A stretch of 60,763 nucleotides of DNA. Source: Chloroflexota bacterium. GTDB lineage: Bacteria > Chloroflexota > UBA11872 > VXNJ01. This document shows, in pieces, positions 17,324 to 26,188 of the stretch. The stretch is taken from NCBI GenBank assembly GCA_030744875.1, contig JASLPR010000060.1, positions 1 to 60,763 of the forward strand, read 5' to 3'. Numbering within the stretch: position 1 is the stretch's first letter; every line of letters begins with the position of its first letter. The translations under genes were made by a program, and so were the position numbers. The notes beneath the pieces are model-generated. The model worked only from the letters and a program-made list of their open reading frames with translations, had not been told where the DNA came from and did not search any database.

Positions 17324-18546
17324 AGGTCCTATTTGTCGCCCCGGAAGACCCATTTGCCCGCGACGGCGGCGCCAACCTGCGGCTGCGGCCGTTCGTGGAG
17401 GCGGTCGCGACGGCGGGCGAAGCCCAACTGCTGACCTTGGGGCCGCGCCATGCGAAGGCGGCTCCGACCGCACCCTTCGCTTCGGTGGAGACGGTGATGA
17501 TTCGGCGACCCGGCCGGCCGACGCGGCTACTGCGCACGCTGCTGACCGGCGAGCCGGACATCGCCTTCCGGTCCCGCTCAGCCCGGATGGCCACCGCGTT
17601 GCACAGACGCCTGCTAAGTGAGCCCTTCGACGCGGTGCACCTGGCCGGCCTGCAACTCGCCTACTTGGTCCAACCGTTCCGCGACACGCTCGCTGAGCCC
17701 GGGGGCGACGCGACCCGCCGGCCGTTGCTGCTGCTGGACGAGTTGAACGCCGAGTACGTGGTCCATCAGCGATTGGCCGCTTCCGACGAAGATGGCGTGG
17801 CGGGCTGGCGACGGGCTTATTCGCTGGCCCAAATGGCGCTGTTGCGGCGTTATGAACGGCGCGTCCTGCCGCAGTGCGACATCGTCACCTGCCCGGGCGC
17901 GGCGGACCTGGCGTCGCTACGCGAGTTGGCTCCAAAGGCGAACCTGGCGGTCGTGGCCAGTGGGGTGGGCATCGAAGCGCTCGCGAAGGTGCCCGCGCCG
18001 CCGAACAACCCGATTGCGCTGTTCGTCGGCGACCTTGACTATCGACCCAACCGACAGGCGGCCGAATGGCTACTGGAACAGGTGGCGCCGGCCGTCTGGG
18101 AAGGGGTCCCGGAGGCGCGGTTCGTGTTCGTCGGACCGGGCCGGCGACCGGACGCGCGCGATACCGGCGGGCGAATCACGTTCACCGGCTACGTCGACGA
18201 TGTGGCCCCGCACCTGGCCGCGGCGCGAGTAATCGTGGCGCCGCTGCGGTCGGGCGGTGGGATCAAATTGAAGGTGCTGGAAGGAATGGCGGCGGGGCGG
18301 GCGGTGGTTACGACACCGGTTGGCGCCGAAGGTATCTCGGACAATGGCGAAGCCCCTCTGCTAGTGACCGACGGGGCGCCGGAGTTCGCCGCCGCGGTGG
18401 TGGCGGTGCTGGGCGACGACGACCTGGCCGCTGGCCTGGGAGTACGGGCGCGCGAGTTCGTGGGCGACCGCTTCGGTGGCCGGGAGATCGGCCGGCGCTA
18501 CCTGGAGGTTCTGCGCGGGGACCGGGCAGGCGCCACCGATGGCTGA
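17320..18546 (+). CDS. GT4-family glycosyltransferase (copy 2)
   Basis: A 408-residue GT-B transferase with a Rossmann start (MKVLFVAPEDPFARDGGANLR cut after about residue 20), an N-terminal domain with LDELNAEY, and a C-terminal donor domain (FVGDLDYRPN; FTGYVDDVAPHLAAARV; GGGIKLKVLEGMAAGRAVV). The GxKxKxLExMA motif is characteristic of GT4 proteins related to those acting after sugar-nucleotide transfer in exopolysaccharide synthesis. The start overlaps the preceding stop by 4 bp, and its end overlaps the next gene by 8 bp, indicating tight translational coupling. Donor and acceptor are unknown. Confidence 0.85.
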   Translation: MKVLFVAPEDPFARDGGANLRLRPFVEAVATAGEAQLLTLGPRHAKAAPTAPFASVETVMIRRPGRPTRLLRTLLTGEPDIAFRSRSARMATALHRRLLSEPFDAVHLAGLQLAYLVQPFRDTLAEPGGDATRRPLLLLDELNAEYVVHQRLAASDEDGVAGWRRAYSLAQMALLRRYERRVLPQCDIVTCPGAADLASLRELAPKANLAVVASGVGIEALAKVPAPPNNPIALFVGDLDYRPNRQAAEWLLEQVAPAVWEGVPEARFVFVGPGRRPDARDTGGRITFTGYVDDVAPHLAAARVIVAPLRSGGGIKLKVLEGMAAGRAVVTTPVGAEGISDNGEAPLLVTDGAPEFAAAVVAVLGDDDLAAGLGVRAREFVGDRFGGREIGRRYLEVLRGDRAGATDG

Positions 18547-19513
18547 GATCGGCGTGTCGCTTTGCATGACCCTGTTGAATGAAGCCGCCGGGCTGGACCG
18601 ACTGGCGGCCGATCTGCGAGCGCAGACGGTGGTGCCGAACGAGATCGTCATCACCGATGGCGGCTCCAGTGACGGTACACTGGAACGCGCCGCCGAATTA
18701 CTCGGCGGGCTCGCCGAGGTCCGGGTGATCCTTGTGCTCGGTGCCAACATCGCCACCGGGCGGAATCGAGCGATTGCCGAGGCCCGGGGCGAGATCGTGC
18801 TGGTGACCGATGGCGGTCTCTACCTGCCGCCGGGCTGGGTGGAGGCGCTGCGCGACGCGGCGCGGGCCCAGGATGCGGATGTCGTGTTCGGCTACGTCCT
18901 GTCCGAACCCGGCAACGACTTTGAAACCGCCCTCGGAGCGGTGACCCGGCCGTTGGCGAACGAAATTGATCCGGAGACCTATCCGATCAGCGGCGGCTGC
19001 GTTGGCTTCCGGCGGGAATTTCGCGACCGTGCCCGATACCCGGAATGGCTGGACTACGGCGAGGATCTATACCTGCGCCGGCAGTGGCGCGACGAGGGCG
19101 TGCGGGTGCGCCACGTCTCGGCAGCCAACGTTGGCTTTCGGCCCCGCCCCGACCTGGGGGCGTTCTATCACCAGTACTTCAACTATGCGCGCGGTGATGG
19201 CGAGGCCGGGATGCTGGGGGATCGCCACGCGTTGCGCTTCGGCGCGTACGTGGCGCTGGCGTTGGCCCTTGCCTATGCGGCCGTCGGCGGCCCCGGACGA
19301 GCGGTCCCCTTGCTGGCCGGCGCCTTGCTGGGAGCGGCCTACCTTTGCCGGCCGCTGCGTCGCCTGCTGCTGGCGACCGGGCACTGGTCCCCGTACCGCC
19401 GGGTGAGGGGTGCGCTGTGGCTGCCGGTGATTCGATTTGTCGGTGACATGGCCAAGATCCTGGGCTACGTCGAAGGGCAGCGTCGCCGGAGCGGCCCGCG
19501 AGGGCGTCGATGA
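18539..19513 (+). CDS. GT2-family glycosyltransferase (copy 1), with C-terminal membrane segments
   Basis: A 324-residue GT-A fold transferase: VSLCMTLLNEAAGLDRL at the start, the nucleotide-binding ITDGGSSDGT (~36-45), GRNRAIAEARGEIVLVTDGG (~79-98, DxG metal site), and an ED motif (YGEDLYLRRQW). Two hydrophobic stretches near residues 235-280 suggest membrane attachment. It overlaps both neighbours (8 bp before, 4 bp after). It probably adds one sugar of the repeat unit; specificity cannot be read from sequence. Confidence 0.83.
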   Translation: MAEIGVSLCMTLLNEAAGLDRLAADLRAQTVVPNEIVITDGGSSDGTLERAAELLGGLAEVRVILVLGANIATGRNRAIAEARGEIVLVTDGGLYLPPGWVEALRDAARAQDADVVFGYVLSEPGNDFETALGAVTRPLANEIDPETYPISGGCVGFRREFRDRARYPEWLDYGEDLYLRRQWRDEGVRVRHVSAANVGFRPRPDLGAFYHQYFNYARGDGEAGMLGDRHALRFGAYVALALALAYAAVGGPGRAVPLLAGALLGAAYLCRPLRRLLLATGHWSPYRRVRGALWLPVIRFVGDMAKILGYVEGQRRRSGPRGRR

Positions 19514-20436
19514 CCGGGCCGGAGGGTGCGGTCGATGTGGCAGTGGCGATCGTCGCCTATCGGGTGCGCGATGCGCTGGCCCGGTGCCTGGATTCGCTGG
19601 ACGGCGCTCTCGGCGATCTGACAGCCTGGGTCACGGTGGTCGACAACAGCCCGGACTTGGCCACCTGGCACAGCCTGGCGGCGCGTCCGCGGATTCGCCG
19701 GCTGCGGGGCGGGCCGTCACTGGGCTTCGGGGCGGCCTGCAATCTCGCCCTGATGCAGGCCGAATCGCGTTATTTCCTGGTACTCAATCCGGATACGGTG
19801 CTGCCGCCGGGTGGTATCCAGGCGCTCGCCGCGGAACTGGATCGCGATCCCTCGATTGGGATTATCGGGCCGAAACTGGTTCGCGAGAACGGAGAACTGG
19901 ATCCGGCAGCGCGGCGCTCATTTCCGACGCCCGGTGTCGCGCTGGCCCGCCTGACTCGAATCGGACGGCTCTTCCCCGGCTCGCGACGCTTCGGCGGTTA
20001 TAACCTGACCTATCTCGATCCGGATCAGCGCGCCGAAGTCGGGGCGGTGTCCGGGGCGTTCATGCTGACCCGCGCGGCTCTCTTTTGCGAACTCGGTGGG
20101 TTCGGCCGCGGATTCTGGATGTACGGAGAGGACCTGGACTTCGCCCATCGAGTCGGCCGACGTGGCTTGAAGGTTGTGTATGAGCCGTCAGTGACGGTGG
20201 TTCACGCGAAGCGTCGCTCGAGTGCCCAGCGGCCCTTGCGGACCCGCTACGAGTTCTATCGTGCGATGCTGCTCTTCTACCGGAAACACCAGGCCGGCGA
20301 ACGCTCGTTCCTCATGAACGGGCTGGTGGTCGCTGGTATATTCGCGCTAGGAATCGGCTCGGTGCTCCTGGAAGGATTGCGCCGCGGTATGCGGGCGGTT
20401 CGATTGCGGCGCGATTCAGCCGATCACCGGCGATAA
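19510..20436 (+). CDS. GT2-family glycosyltransferase (rhamnosyltransferase-like, copy 2)
   Basis: A 308-residue GT-A enzyme: AVAIVAYRVRDALARCLDSL, VVDNSPD (~43-49), SLGFGAACN (~70-78), FLVLNPDTVLPPGG (metal site NPDT), GAVSGAFMLTRAALF and MYGEDLDFAHRVGRRG. That order is typical of the WbbL/RfbF rhamnosyltransferase-like group, which fits with rmlD in the same operon. A C-terminal hydrophobic segment (LVVAGIFALGIGSVLL) may anchor it. The start overlaps the preceding stop (ATGA). Confidence 0.85.
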   Translation: MTGPEGAVDVAVAIVAYRVRDALARCLDSLDGALGDLTAWVTVVDNSPDLATWHSLAARPRIRRLRGGPSLGFGAACNLALMQAESRYFLVLNPDTVLPPGGIQALAAELDRDPSIGIIGPKLVRENGELDPAARRSFPTPGVALARLTRIGRLFPGSRRFGGYNLTYLDPDQRAEVGAVSGAFMLTRAALFCELGGFGRGFWMYGEDLDFAHRVGRRGLKVVYEPSVTVVHAKRRSSAQRPLRTRYEFYRAMLLFYRKHQAGERSFLMNGLVVAGIFALGIGSVLLEGLRRGMRAVRLRRDSADHRR

Positions 20437-20451
20437 CGGATCGGGATACGA

Positions 20452-21900
20452 ATGGGTTTGCTCGCCAGGCTGGGTGGCTGGTTCGGGGCCGGTTCGATAA
20501 CCCGGCGGCGCGGCCAGTTCGAAGCGGCGGTCGGCATCCTGTACCCGCTGGCCGATGTGGCGGTCATCGTCGGGGCCAGCGTCCTGGCGTTTGTCCTGCA
20601 CTTCAAGCTTGAACTAGGCCCGGAGACCCCCTACCGGCAGATTGACTTCTTCCTGCCGGCGTTCGCGGTCTACGCGATGGCCTTCGTCATCACCGGCCTG
20701 GCGTTCCATGCCTACCGCGACCCGGACCGCATGTCGGTTGTGGTGCGCACCTACCGGCTGATTACGGCGGCGACGCTGGCGCTGCTGGCCACGATCGGGG
20801 CGATGTATTTCGCATCTCCCGGGATTCTTGATTTCGCCCGGGTGTTGCTGGTCTTTTTGTGGCTGCTGGTGATCGCCTTCACGGTCATCCTGCGCACCAT
20901 CTTGGGACGCTCGCTGCGCATCCTGGCTCACTTCGGGATCGGCTCGGAGCGCATTCTCATCCTCGGTGGTGGCCCGGAGGCACTGGCGGTGCACGACCTG
21001 CTGGTGGGATACCCGGGCCCGCGCTACACGGTGATCGGGCGGTTGCAGGACGATGACGATGCCGACGCGGAAACATCAATTCCGGTGCTCGGCCCGCTGC
21101 AGATTCTGCGCGGCGCGCTGATCGAGCACGCGATCGACAAGGTGGTCATCGCGCTGCCGCGGGCCGACTCGGAGTTGCTGCTGGAGATCGCCGGCGTCTG
21201 CGGCTCGCAGCGGGTCAACGTCTGGATGCTCCCGGACCACTTCCAACTCATGGTGTCGATGGTCGGGGAGGAGCAACTGGCGGGACTGCCGCTTATGACC
21301 ATCAACGATGTCCGACTGAAGGGTATCAGCCGTCTGACGAAGCGACTGGTGGATATTGTCACCTCGACCCTCTTGCTGATAATCCTTTCCGCGCCCTTGT
21401 TGCTCATCGCGCTGGCAGTCTGGATCGATAGCCGTGGCCAGATCTTCTACGTGCAGCAGCGCATGGGACATGACGGGAAACGTTTTTCGATGATCAAGTT
21501 CCGGTCCATGCGGGCCGATGCCGAGGCCGGGGGGCGGAACTGGACCGTCGCGGATGATCCCCGCGTGACCCGCGTCGGGCGGTTTCTGCGGCGCTTCTCG
21601 CTCGACGAAATGCCCCAGCTGATTAACGTCCTGAAGGGCGAGATGAGCCTGGTCGGCCCGCGACCCGAGCGGCCGGAATACGTGGAGCGATTTGGCCGCG
21701 AGTACCCTCGATTTCTCGAACGTCACCGCGAGAAGGCGGGGATGTCCGGATGGGCCCAGGTGAACGGTTTGCGTGGCGACGTATCCATCACCGAACGCAC
21801 GCTCTACGATCTGTACTATGTTGAGAATTGGTCACTGGGATTGGATTTGAGGATTTTGCTGCGCACAATCGTCGAAGTCGTTCGCGGGCGGGCGTACTGA
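20452..21900 (+). CDS. Polyprenyl-phosphate sugar-1-phosphate transferase (WbaP/WcaJ type)
   Basis: Initiating enzyme that moves a sugar-1-phosphate from a nucleotide sugar to undecaprenyl phosphate. The 482 residues hold about four N-terminal transmembrane helices (~20-145), a Rossmann-like CoA-binding domain ([17 protein letters not shown], ~165-255), a re-entrant helix (~295-325) and the bacterial sugar transferase domain with [32 protein letters not shown] and [14 protein letters not shown]. It is the usual first enzyme of Wzy-dependent polysaccharides, here placed last among the enzymes. It follows the GT2 gene at 15 bp. Confidence 0.9.
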   Translation: MGLLARLGGWFGAGSITRRRGQFEAAVGILYPLADVAVIVGASVLAFVLHFKLELGPETPYRQIDFFLPAFAVYAMAFVITGLAFHAYRDPDRMSVVVRTYRLITAATLALLATIGAMYFASPGILDFARVLLVFLWLLVIAFTVILRTILGRSLRILAHFGIGSERILILGGGPEALAVHDLLVGYPGPRYTVIGRLQDDDDADAETSIPVLGPLQILRGALIEHAIDKVVIALPRADSELLLEIAGVCGSQRVNVWMLPDHFQLMVSMVGEEQLAGLPLMTINDVRLKGISRLTKRLVDIVTSTLLLIILSAPLLLIALAVWIDSRGQIFYVQQRMGHDGKRFSMIKFRSMRADAEAGGRNWTVADDPRVTRVGRFLRRFSLDEMPQLINVLKGEMSLVGPRPERPEYVERFGREYPRFLERHREKAGMSGWAQVNGLRGDVSITERTLYDLYYVENWSLGLDLRILLRTIVEVVRGRAY

Positions 21901-21914
21901 TCGCCCGGAGCCAC

Positions 21915-24284
21915 ATGGGGTGCGCCCCATCCAACCAGATCGCGGCACGGCCACACTCGGGTGGTCGCTGGCGTGGTTGGTGGGCGCTGCTGACGCTCCT
22001 TTTGGTGCTGGCCGCCTGCCGGCCGGGCGCGGAGCTCGGCAGTGACCTCGGCGGGCCCGGCGATCCGACGGCGACCCCGGCGCCGATCCCGGCCTGGACG
22101 CCGCTGGAGCCCCCGAGTTGGTACGAGCCACTGCACGAACGGCCGGTGGTGCTGGATATCTTCGGCGACGGAGTGCGGGCCGCGACCTTCCTAGAAGGGG
22201 CGGCCGGCAACCCGTTGCGGCTGAGCGGACCCAGCGCCATCGCCGTCGATCGCGATGGCAACCTCTACGTCGCCGATCACACGACGGGAACGATCCGTCG
22301 AATCGATGCCGCCGGCGCGGTGGTCACGATTGCCGGCAGCGGGCGGCGAGCCGACGATGGCGACGGCGGGACGGCCCTGGCGGCGGGGTTGCTGGACCCG
22401 TCCTGGATGCTGGTGGACGGTGCCGGGACAGTCCTGGTCAGCACTATGAACCGGATCCGCCGAATCTATCCGGATGGGACCATCGCAACGATCGTCGGGA
22501 CCGGACAGCCGGGGTTTGGCGGTGATGACGAACAGGCGGTCCTGGCGGAACTGAACGCCAATGCCGGCATGGCGCTTGATGCGGAAGGGAATCTGTTCAT
22601 TGCCGATCGCGGCAACAACCGGGTGCGGCGGGTGAGTCGTGGCGGGGTGATCACGACGGTCGCCGGCGGCGATATCGACGCTCCGCTGATCGATGGCGCG
22701 GCGGCGACGGGCGGGCGGGTGGAGGGGCCGATCGACGTGGCGGTAGCCCCGGACGGGACGGTTTATGTGGCCGAGTTCGACGGACACCGGATCCTGCGGC
22801 TCAATTCCGACGGGACCGTTTCGGTGGTTGCCGGGATGGGTGCGCCGGGGTTCTCCGGGGACGGCGGTCCGGGGTCGGCGGCGCAGATCAACTCACCGCG
22901 CGCGGTTGAGGTCGATGTGGAGGGGAACTTGTACTTCGCCGACTGGAAGAACGAGGCGATCCGCCGGGTGGACGCCCGCGGCCAGATCATGACCGTGGCC
23001 GGCCTGGGTACCGGTCGGGCCAGCGGCGGCGTCCCGGCGATGATCGCGGGGATGAAACCGGCGCTCAGTCTGGCGCTCGGGCCCGGCGGCAACCTGTTCG
23101 TGCTGCAGCAGGGCACGTACACGGTGAGCCTGCTGCGGGCGCCTTCGCTCGACGATCCGATCCTGGCCTGCCGCGGCGAGGCGGCCGAGATTGCGCCGCG
23201 CCCGCCGCTGCGGGACGATCCGCTGGCCATGCTGCTCGCCGGGGCGATCGGGCCGGGTTTCGCGGGCGATGAAGGCCCTCTTGAGGCGGCTCAGTTCTTG
23301 AGTCCGGAATCGTTCGTGATTGCCCCCGATGGCACCATCTACATTGCGGACACCGGCAATCACCGGATCCGGGTCGTGTCGCCGGACGGGATTGTCTCCA
23401 CCCTGGCCGGGACCGGCGAGCCGGGTTTCTCGGGCGATGGCGGGCCGGCCGTGAAGGCCGGCGTGTCGGCGCCCAAGGCGCTGCTGCTGGATGGCGCCGG
23501 CAATCTGTACTTCGCCGATTCGGCCAACTTCCGCATCCGGCGAATTGACGGCTGCGGCATTATCGAGACCATCGCTGGGTCGGGGCAGCCGGGCTCGGGT
23601 GGGGATGGGGGGCTGGCGGTCGCCGCGGAGTTCCGCGATACCACCGGTCTGGCCATCGACAGCGCCGGCAATCTCTTTATCGCCGATCCGGCCTCCAACC
23701 GGGTGCGCGTAATCCGGACGAACGGGACCATCGCCACCTTCGCCGGCAACGGGCAGGCGGCCAGCGGCCGCGACGGCGGGAGGGCGCACGAGACCCAACT
23801 GGACGGACCTTCGGATGTGGTGGTCGGCCCCGACGGTCGCATCTATATCGCCGAGACCCGGGCGCAGAAGATTCGCGTCGTCCATACCAGCGGCCTGCTG
23901 GGAACCGTCGCCGGACCCAGCTATGTGGTGCCGATCGAGTCGGTTGCGGCGGAAAAGGGGGAGGAACCGGCCGAAGACCAGCCGACCGGGGAGACTATCC
24001 CTCTCCTCACGCCGGTGGCCCTGACCGTTGATGGGGAGGGCCGGGTCTACTTCGTGGAACTGACCGGGGGCGTGGTCACGATGGTGATCCCGGGTGCGAC
24101 CCCGCGGGTGGTGGCCGGCGACCCGGCCGGACAGGCGGGCAGCGGCGCCGGCGCCCTGGAGGTCGCGATACCCGCCCCGATTGCGCTGGACCTGGACGCC
24201 GGGGGCAACCTGTATGTGCTCAACACCTCCGGCGAACTGTGGCAAATCGGCAACGGTGGCGGGGCGGTTGCACCGGCCCAATAG
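21915..24284 (+). CDS. Lipoprotein with twelve NHL repeats (two predicted six-bladed propellers)
   Basis: A 789-residue product from ATG 21915 (CCCGGAG 4 bp upstream; longer in-frame starts lie inside the previous gene). The signal peptide GWWALLTLLLVLAAC ends in a lipobox with Cys35. I count twelve NHL-type units of the form PxxxAVDxxGNLYxADxxNxRIRRxxxxG: six before ~residue 400 and six after ~430. The units are separated by GTGxPGFSGDGGPA-like turns and the two halves by a linker containing ILACRGEAAE. NHL propellers usually bind proteins or glycans; a role at the cell surface in handling the polymer is inference from position, 14 bp after the sugar transferase gene. Confidence 0.82.
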   Translation: MGCAPSNQIAARPHSGGRWRGWWALLTLLLVLAACRPGAELGSDLGGPGDPTATPAPIPAWTPLEPPSWYEPLHERPVVLDIFGDGVRAATFLEGAAGNPLRLSGPSAIAVDRDGNLYVADHTTGTIRRIDAAGAVVTIAGSGRRADDGDGGTALAAGLLDPSWMLVDGAGTVLVSTMNRIRRIYPDGTIATIVGTGQPGFGGDDEQAVLAELNANAGMALDAEGNLFIADRGNNRVRRVSRGGVITTVAGGDIDAPLIDGAAATGGRVEGPIDVAVAPDGTVYVAEFDGHRILRLNSDGTVSVVAGMGAPGFSGDGGPGSAAQINSPRAVEVDVEGNLYFADWKNEAIRRVDARGQIMTVAGLGTGRASGGVPAMIAGMKPALSLALGPGGNLFVLQQGTYTVSLLRAPSLDDPILACRGEAAEIAPRPPLRDDPLAMLLAGAIGPGFAGDEGPLEAAQFLSPESFVIAPDGTIYIADTGNHRIRVVSPDGIVSTLAGTGEPGFSGDGGPAVKAGVSAPKALLLDGAGNLYFADSANFRIRRIDGCGIIETIAGSGQPGSGGDGGLAVAAEFRDTTGLAIDSAGNLFIADPASNRVRVIRTNGTIATFAGNGQAASGRDGGRAHETQLDGPSDVVVGPDGRIYIAETRAQKIRVVHTSGLLGTVAGPSYVVPIESVAAEKGEEPAEDQPTGETIPLLTPVALTVDGEGRVYFVELTGGVVTMVIPGATPRVVAGDPAGQAGSGAGALEVAIPAPIALDLDAGGNLYVLNTSGELWQIGNGGGAVAPAQ

Positions 24285-24412
24285 CCGCCCATTGACATCC
24301 GGGCCAACCGGCTCTCAAGTACTATTAGGAACTTGCTTCGACCGATTGACTCTCAGAACACGATGCCCTCCCAACGCGGAACCGGGAACGGTCCGCTCGA
24401 TCATTAGGACAG

Positions 24413-25072
24413 ATGCCCCGCATGACCACTAACGCCGAAGACGATTTCGGGTCCGTCGAATCAGCCGGTTCCGCTCCCGCGGCCGATGCTGGCGACGGCG
24501 CCCCCGCGGACGACGAAACCAGCCTGCAAGCGCGGATCACGGAACTGGAAGACGAGCGTGTCGAATTGATGAATCGCGTGACCCGCGCGCGGGCCGATCA
24601 GTCCAACCTGAAACGCCGTTCGGCCCAGGAAGTTGAAGACGGACGCAAGTTCGCCAACCAGTTCTTTGCCGGTGACCTGCTGCGGGTGATCGACTCGCTG
24701 GACCGCGCCCTGGGGGCGGTTCCGCAGAACCTGCACGGCTTCAGCTGGATCGACGGCATCCTGATCTTCCGCGCCCAGATTGACTCCTTGTTGAGGACAC
24801 AGGGCATCGAGCGCATCGATGCGCTCGGGGAGGAGTTTGATCCCCGGTTCCACGAGGCGGTGGCCCAGGAAGGTGATACCGGCGCGGAAGGCGTGGTGCG
24901 GGAGGTCTACCAACTGGGCTACATGATTCACGATCGCCTGCTGCGCCCGGCGCTGGTGCAGGTCGGGCCCGCTGACGAGGACGAAGAAGCCGAAACCGAA
25001 GTCGCCGAGGTGGTCACTGATCCGGCGGACGGCGAACCCGCCACCGCCGAGCCGGACGCCGGGGCGGAGTAG
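24413..25072 (+). CDS. grpE: GrpE-family nucleotide exchange factor (copy 2)
   Basis: A 219-residue GrpE paralogue with an acidic N-terminus, coiled coil (LQARITELEDERVELMNRV), the RARADQSNLKRR segment, FFAGDLLRVIDSLDRAL, and the C-terminal FDPRFHEAVAQEG with VYQLGYMIHDRLLRPALVQV. The last element matches the family end (GYxxxxRVLRPAxVxV). The C-terminus is a long acidic tail. ATG 24413 and ATG 24422 are both possible starts. It is followed 6 bp later by a full-length dnaJ. No dnaK or hrcA adjoins it, so it must serve a DnaK encoded elsewhere. Confidence 0.9.
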   Translation: MPRMTTNAEDDFGSVESAGSAPAADAGDGAPADDETSLQARITELEDERVELMNRVTRARADQSNLKRRSAQEVEDGRKFANQFFAGDLLRVIDSLDRALGAVPQNLHGFSWIDGILIFRAQIDSLLRTQGIERIDALGEEFDPRFHEAVAQEGDTGAEGVVREVYQLGYMIHDRLLRPALVQVGPADEDEEAETEVAEVVTDPADGEPATAEPDAGAE

Positions 25073-25078
25073 CCACCG

Positions 25079-26188
25079 GTGGCGGTCAGCGATTTCGAGT
25101 ACTACGAGCGCCTCGGGGTCGAGCGCGGCGCCAGCGCCGACGAGATTCGGAAGGGCTACCGCAAGATGGCGCGGGCCTACCACCCCGATGTCAACAAGGC
25201 GAGCGATGCCGAGGAGCGCTTCAAGCAGGTCCAGGAGGCCTACGACGTCCTGAAGGACGATCAGAAGCGGCAAATCTACGACCGCTTTGGCAAGGCCGGC
25301 CTGCGGCAGGGTCCAGAAAGCGGGTTTGGCGGATTCGAGACCGGCGACATGGGCGACATCTTCGACGCCTTCTTTGGCTCGCGGCCGACGCGCGACACCC
25401 GTGCGCCGCAGAAGGGCCGCGATCTGCAGACGAATGTGACGATCGACTTCATGGACGCCGTGCACGGTGTCGAGCATGACGTCGAGTTGAGTCGCATGGA
25501 GGTGTGTGAGGTCTGTGACGGCGACGGCGCGGCGCCCAACACCGAGGTCACGGTCTGCGGCGTGTGCCAGGGCTCGGGGCAGGTGCGCCGGGCGCAGCGG
25601 TCGATATTCGGTCAGTTCGTGAATGTGAGCACCTGCGAGAACTGCAAGGGGGCCGGCAAGGTCATGCGGAATCCCTGTACCGGTTGTGGCGGTGGTGGTT
25701 GGCAGCGCAAGAAACGCAAGCTGACGCTGACGCTGCCGGCGGGGATTGATGAGGGCAACAAATTGCGCTTCCCCGGCGAGGGTGAGGCCGGCCAGCTCGG
25801 CGGCCCGCCGGGAGATGTGTACGTGGGCGTGCGGGTTCGCGCCCACAAGACGTTGAAGCGCGAGGGCGCCCACATCTACTCGGAACTCACGGTCGATGTG
25901 ACCGAAGCGGTGCTCGGGACAGAGGCCGAAGTTGAGACGGTGGACGGCACGCATCAGTTACAGATCGAGCCCGGCACCCAGCCGGGCGCGGTGGTCAAGC
26001 TGCGCAGCCGCGGCATCCCGCGCATTCGGCGCCCGGATCGCGGCGATCACTTTGTGACGGTGAATGTCACGGTGCCGGGGTGCCTCACCGGCCGCCAACG
26101 CCAGCTCTTCCAGGAACTCGGTCACATCCACGAACGGTCCTCTGGAAAGAAGACCTTCAAGGACCGGATGCGCGACGTCCTGGACTGA
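25079..26188 (+). CDS. dnaJ: Chaperone DnaJ with zinc finger
   Basis: Full-length class-A Hsp40 of 369 residues: J domain with HPD at 35-37, Gly/Phe-rich linker (GFGGFETGDMGD), cysteine-rich domain with four CxxCxGxG units (C143/C146, C160/C163, C186/C189, C200/C203) and two C-terminal substrate-binding domains (LPAGIDEGNKLRF; GDHFVTVNVTVP). GTG 25079 is the start. It activates DnaK and can hold unfolded chains by itself. The stop overlaps the prmA start (TGATG). The hspR operon encodes a distinct zinc-less J protein at 2629. Confidence 0.95.
   Translation: MAVSDFEYYERLGVERGASADEIRKGYRKMARAYHPDVNKASDAEERFKQVQEAYDVLKDDQKRQIYDRFGKAGLRQGPESGFGGFETGDMGDIFDAFFGSRPTRDTRAPQKGRDLQTNVTIDFMDAVHGVEHDVELSRMEVCEVCDGDGAAPNTEVTVCGVCQGSGQVRRAQRSIFGQFVNVSTCENCKGAGKVMRNPCTGCGGGGWQRKKRKLTLTLPAGIDEGNKLRFPGEGEAGQLGGPPGDVYVGVRVRAHKTLKREGAHIYSELTVDVTEAVLGTEAEVETVDGTHQLQIEPGTQPGAVVKLRSRGIPRIRRPDRGDHFVTVNVTVPGCLTGRQRQLFQELGHIHERSSGKKTFKDRMRDVLD

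Noticed and set aside
22200-24280. DNA repeats in the NHL gene as a separate repeat array
   Set aside because: Similarity is at protein level with drifted codons; it is explained by the propeller blades.
24290-24412. TTGACA (24292-24297) with TACTAT (24320-24325) as a promoter, and CAAGT/ACTTG as a HAIR-like operator before grpE2
   Set aside because: The spacer is 22 bp, and the inverted repeat is in the opposite arrangement from HAIR (CTTGAGT-N7-ACTCAAG).
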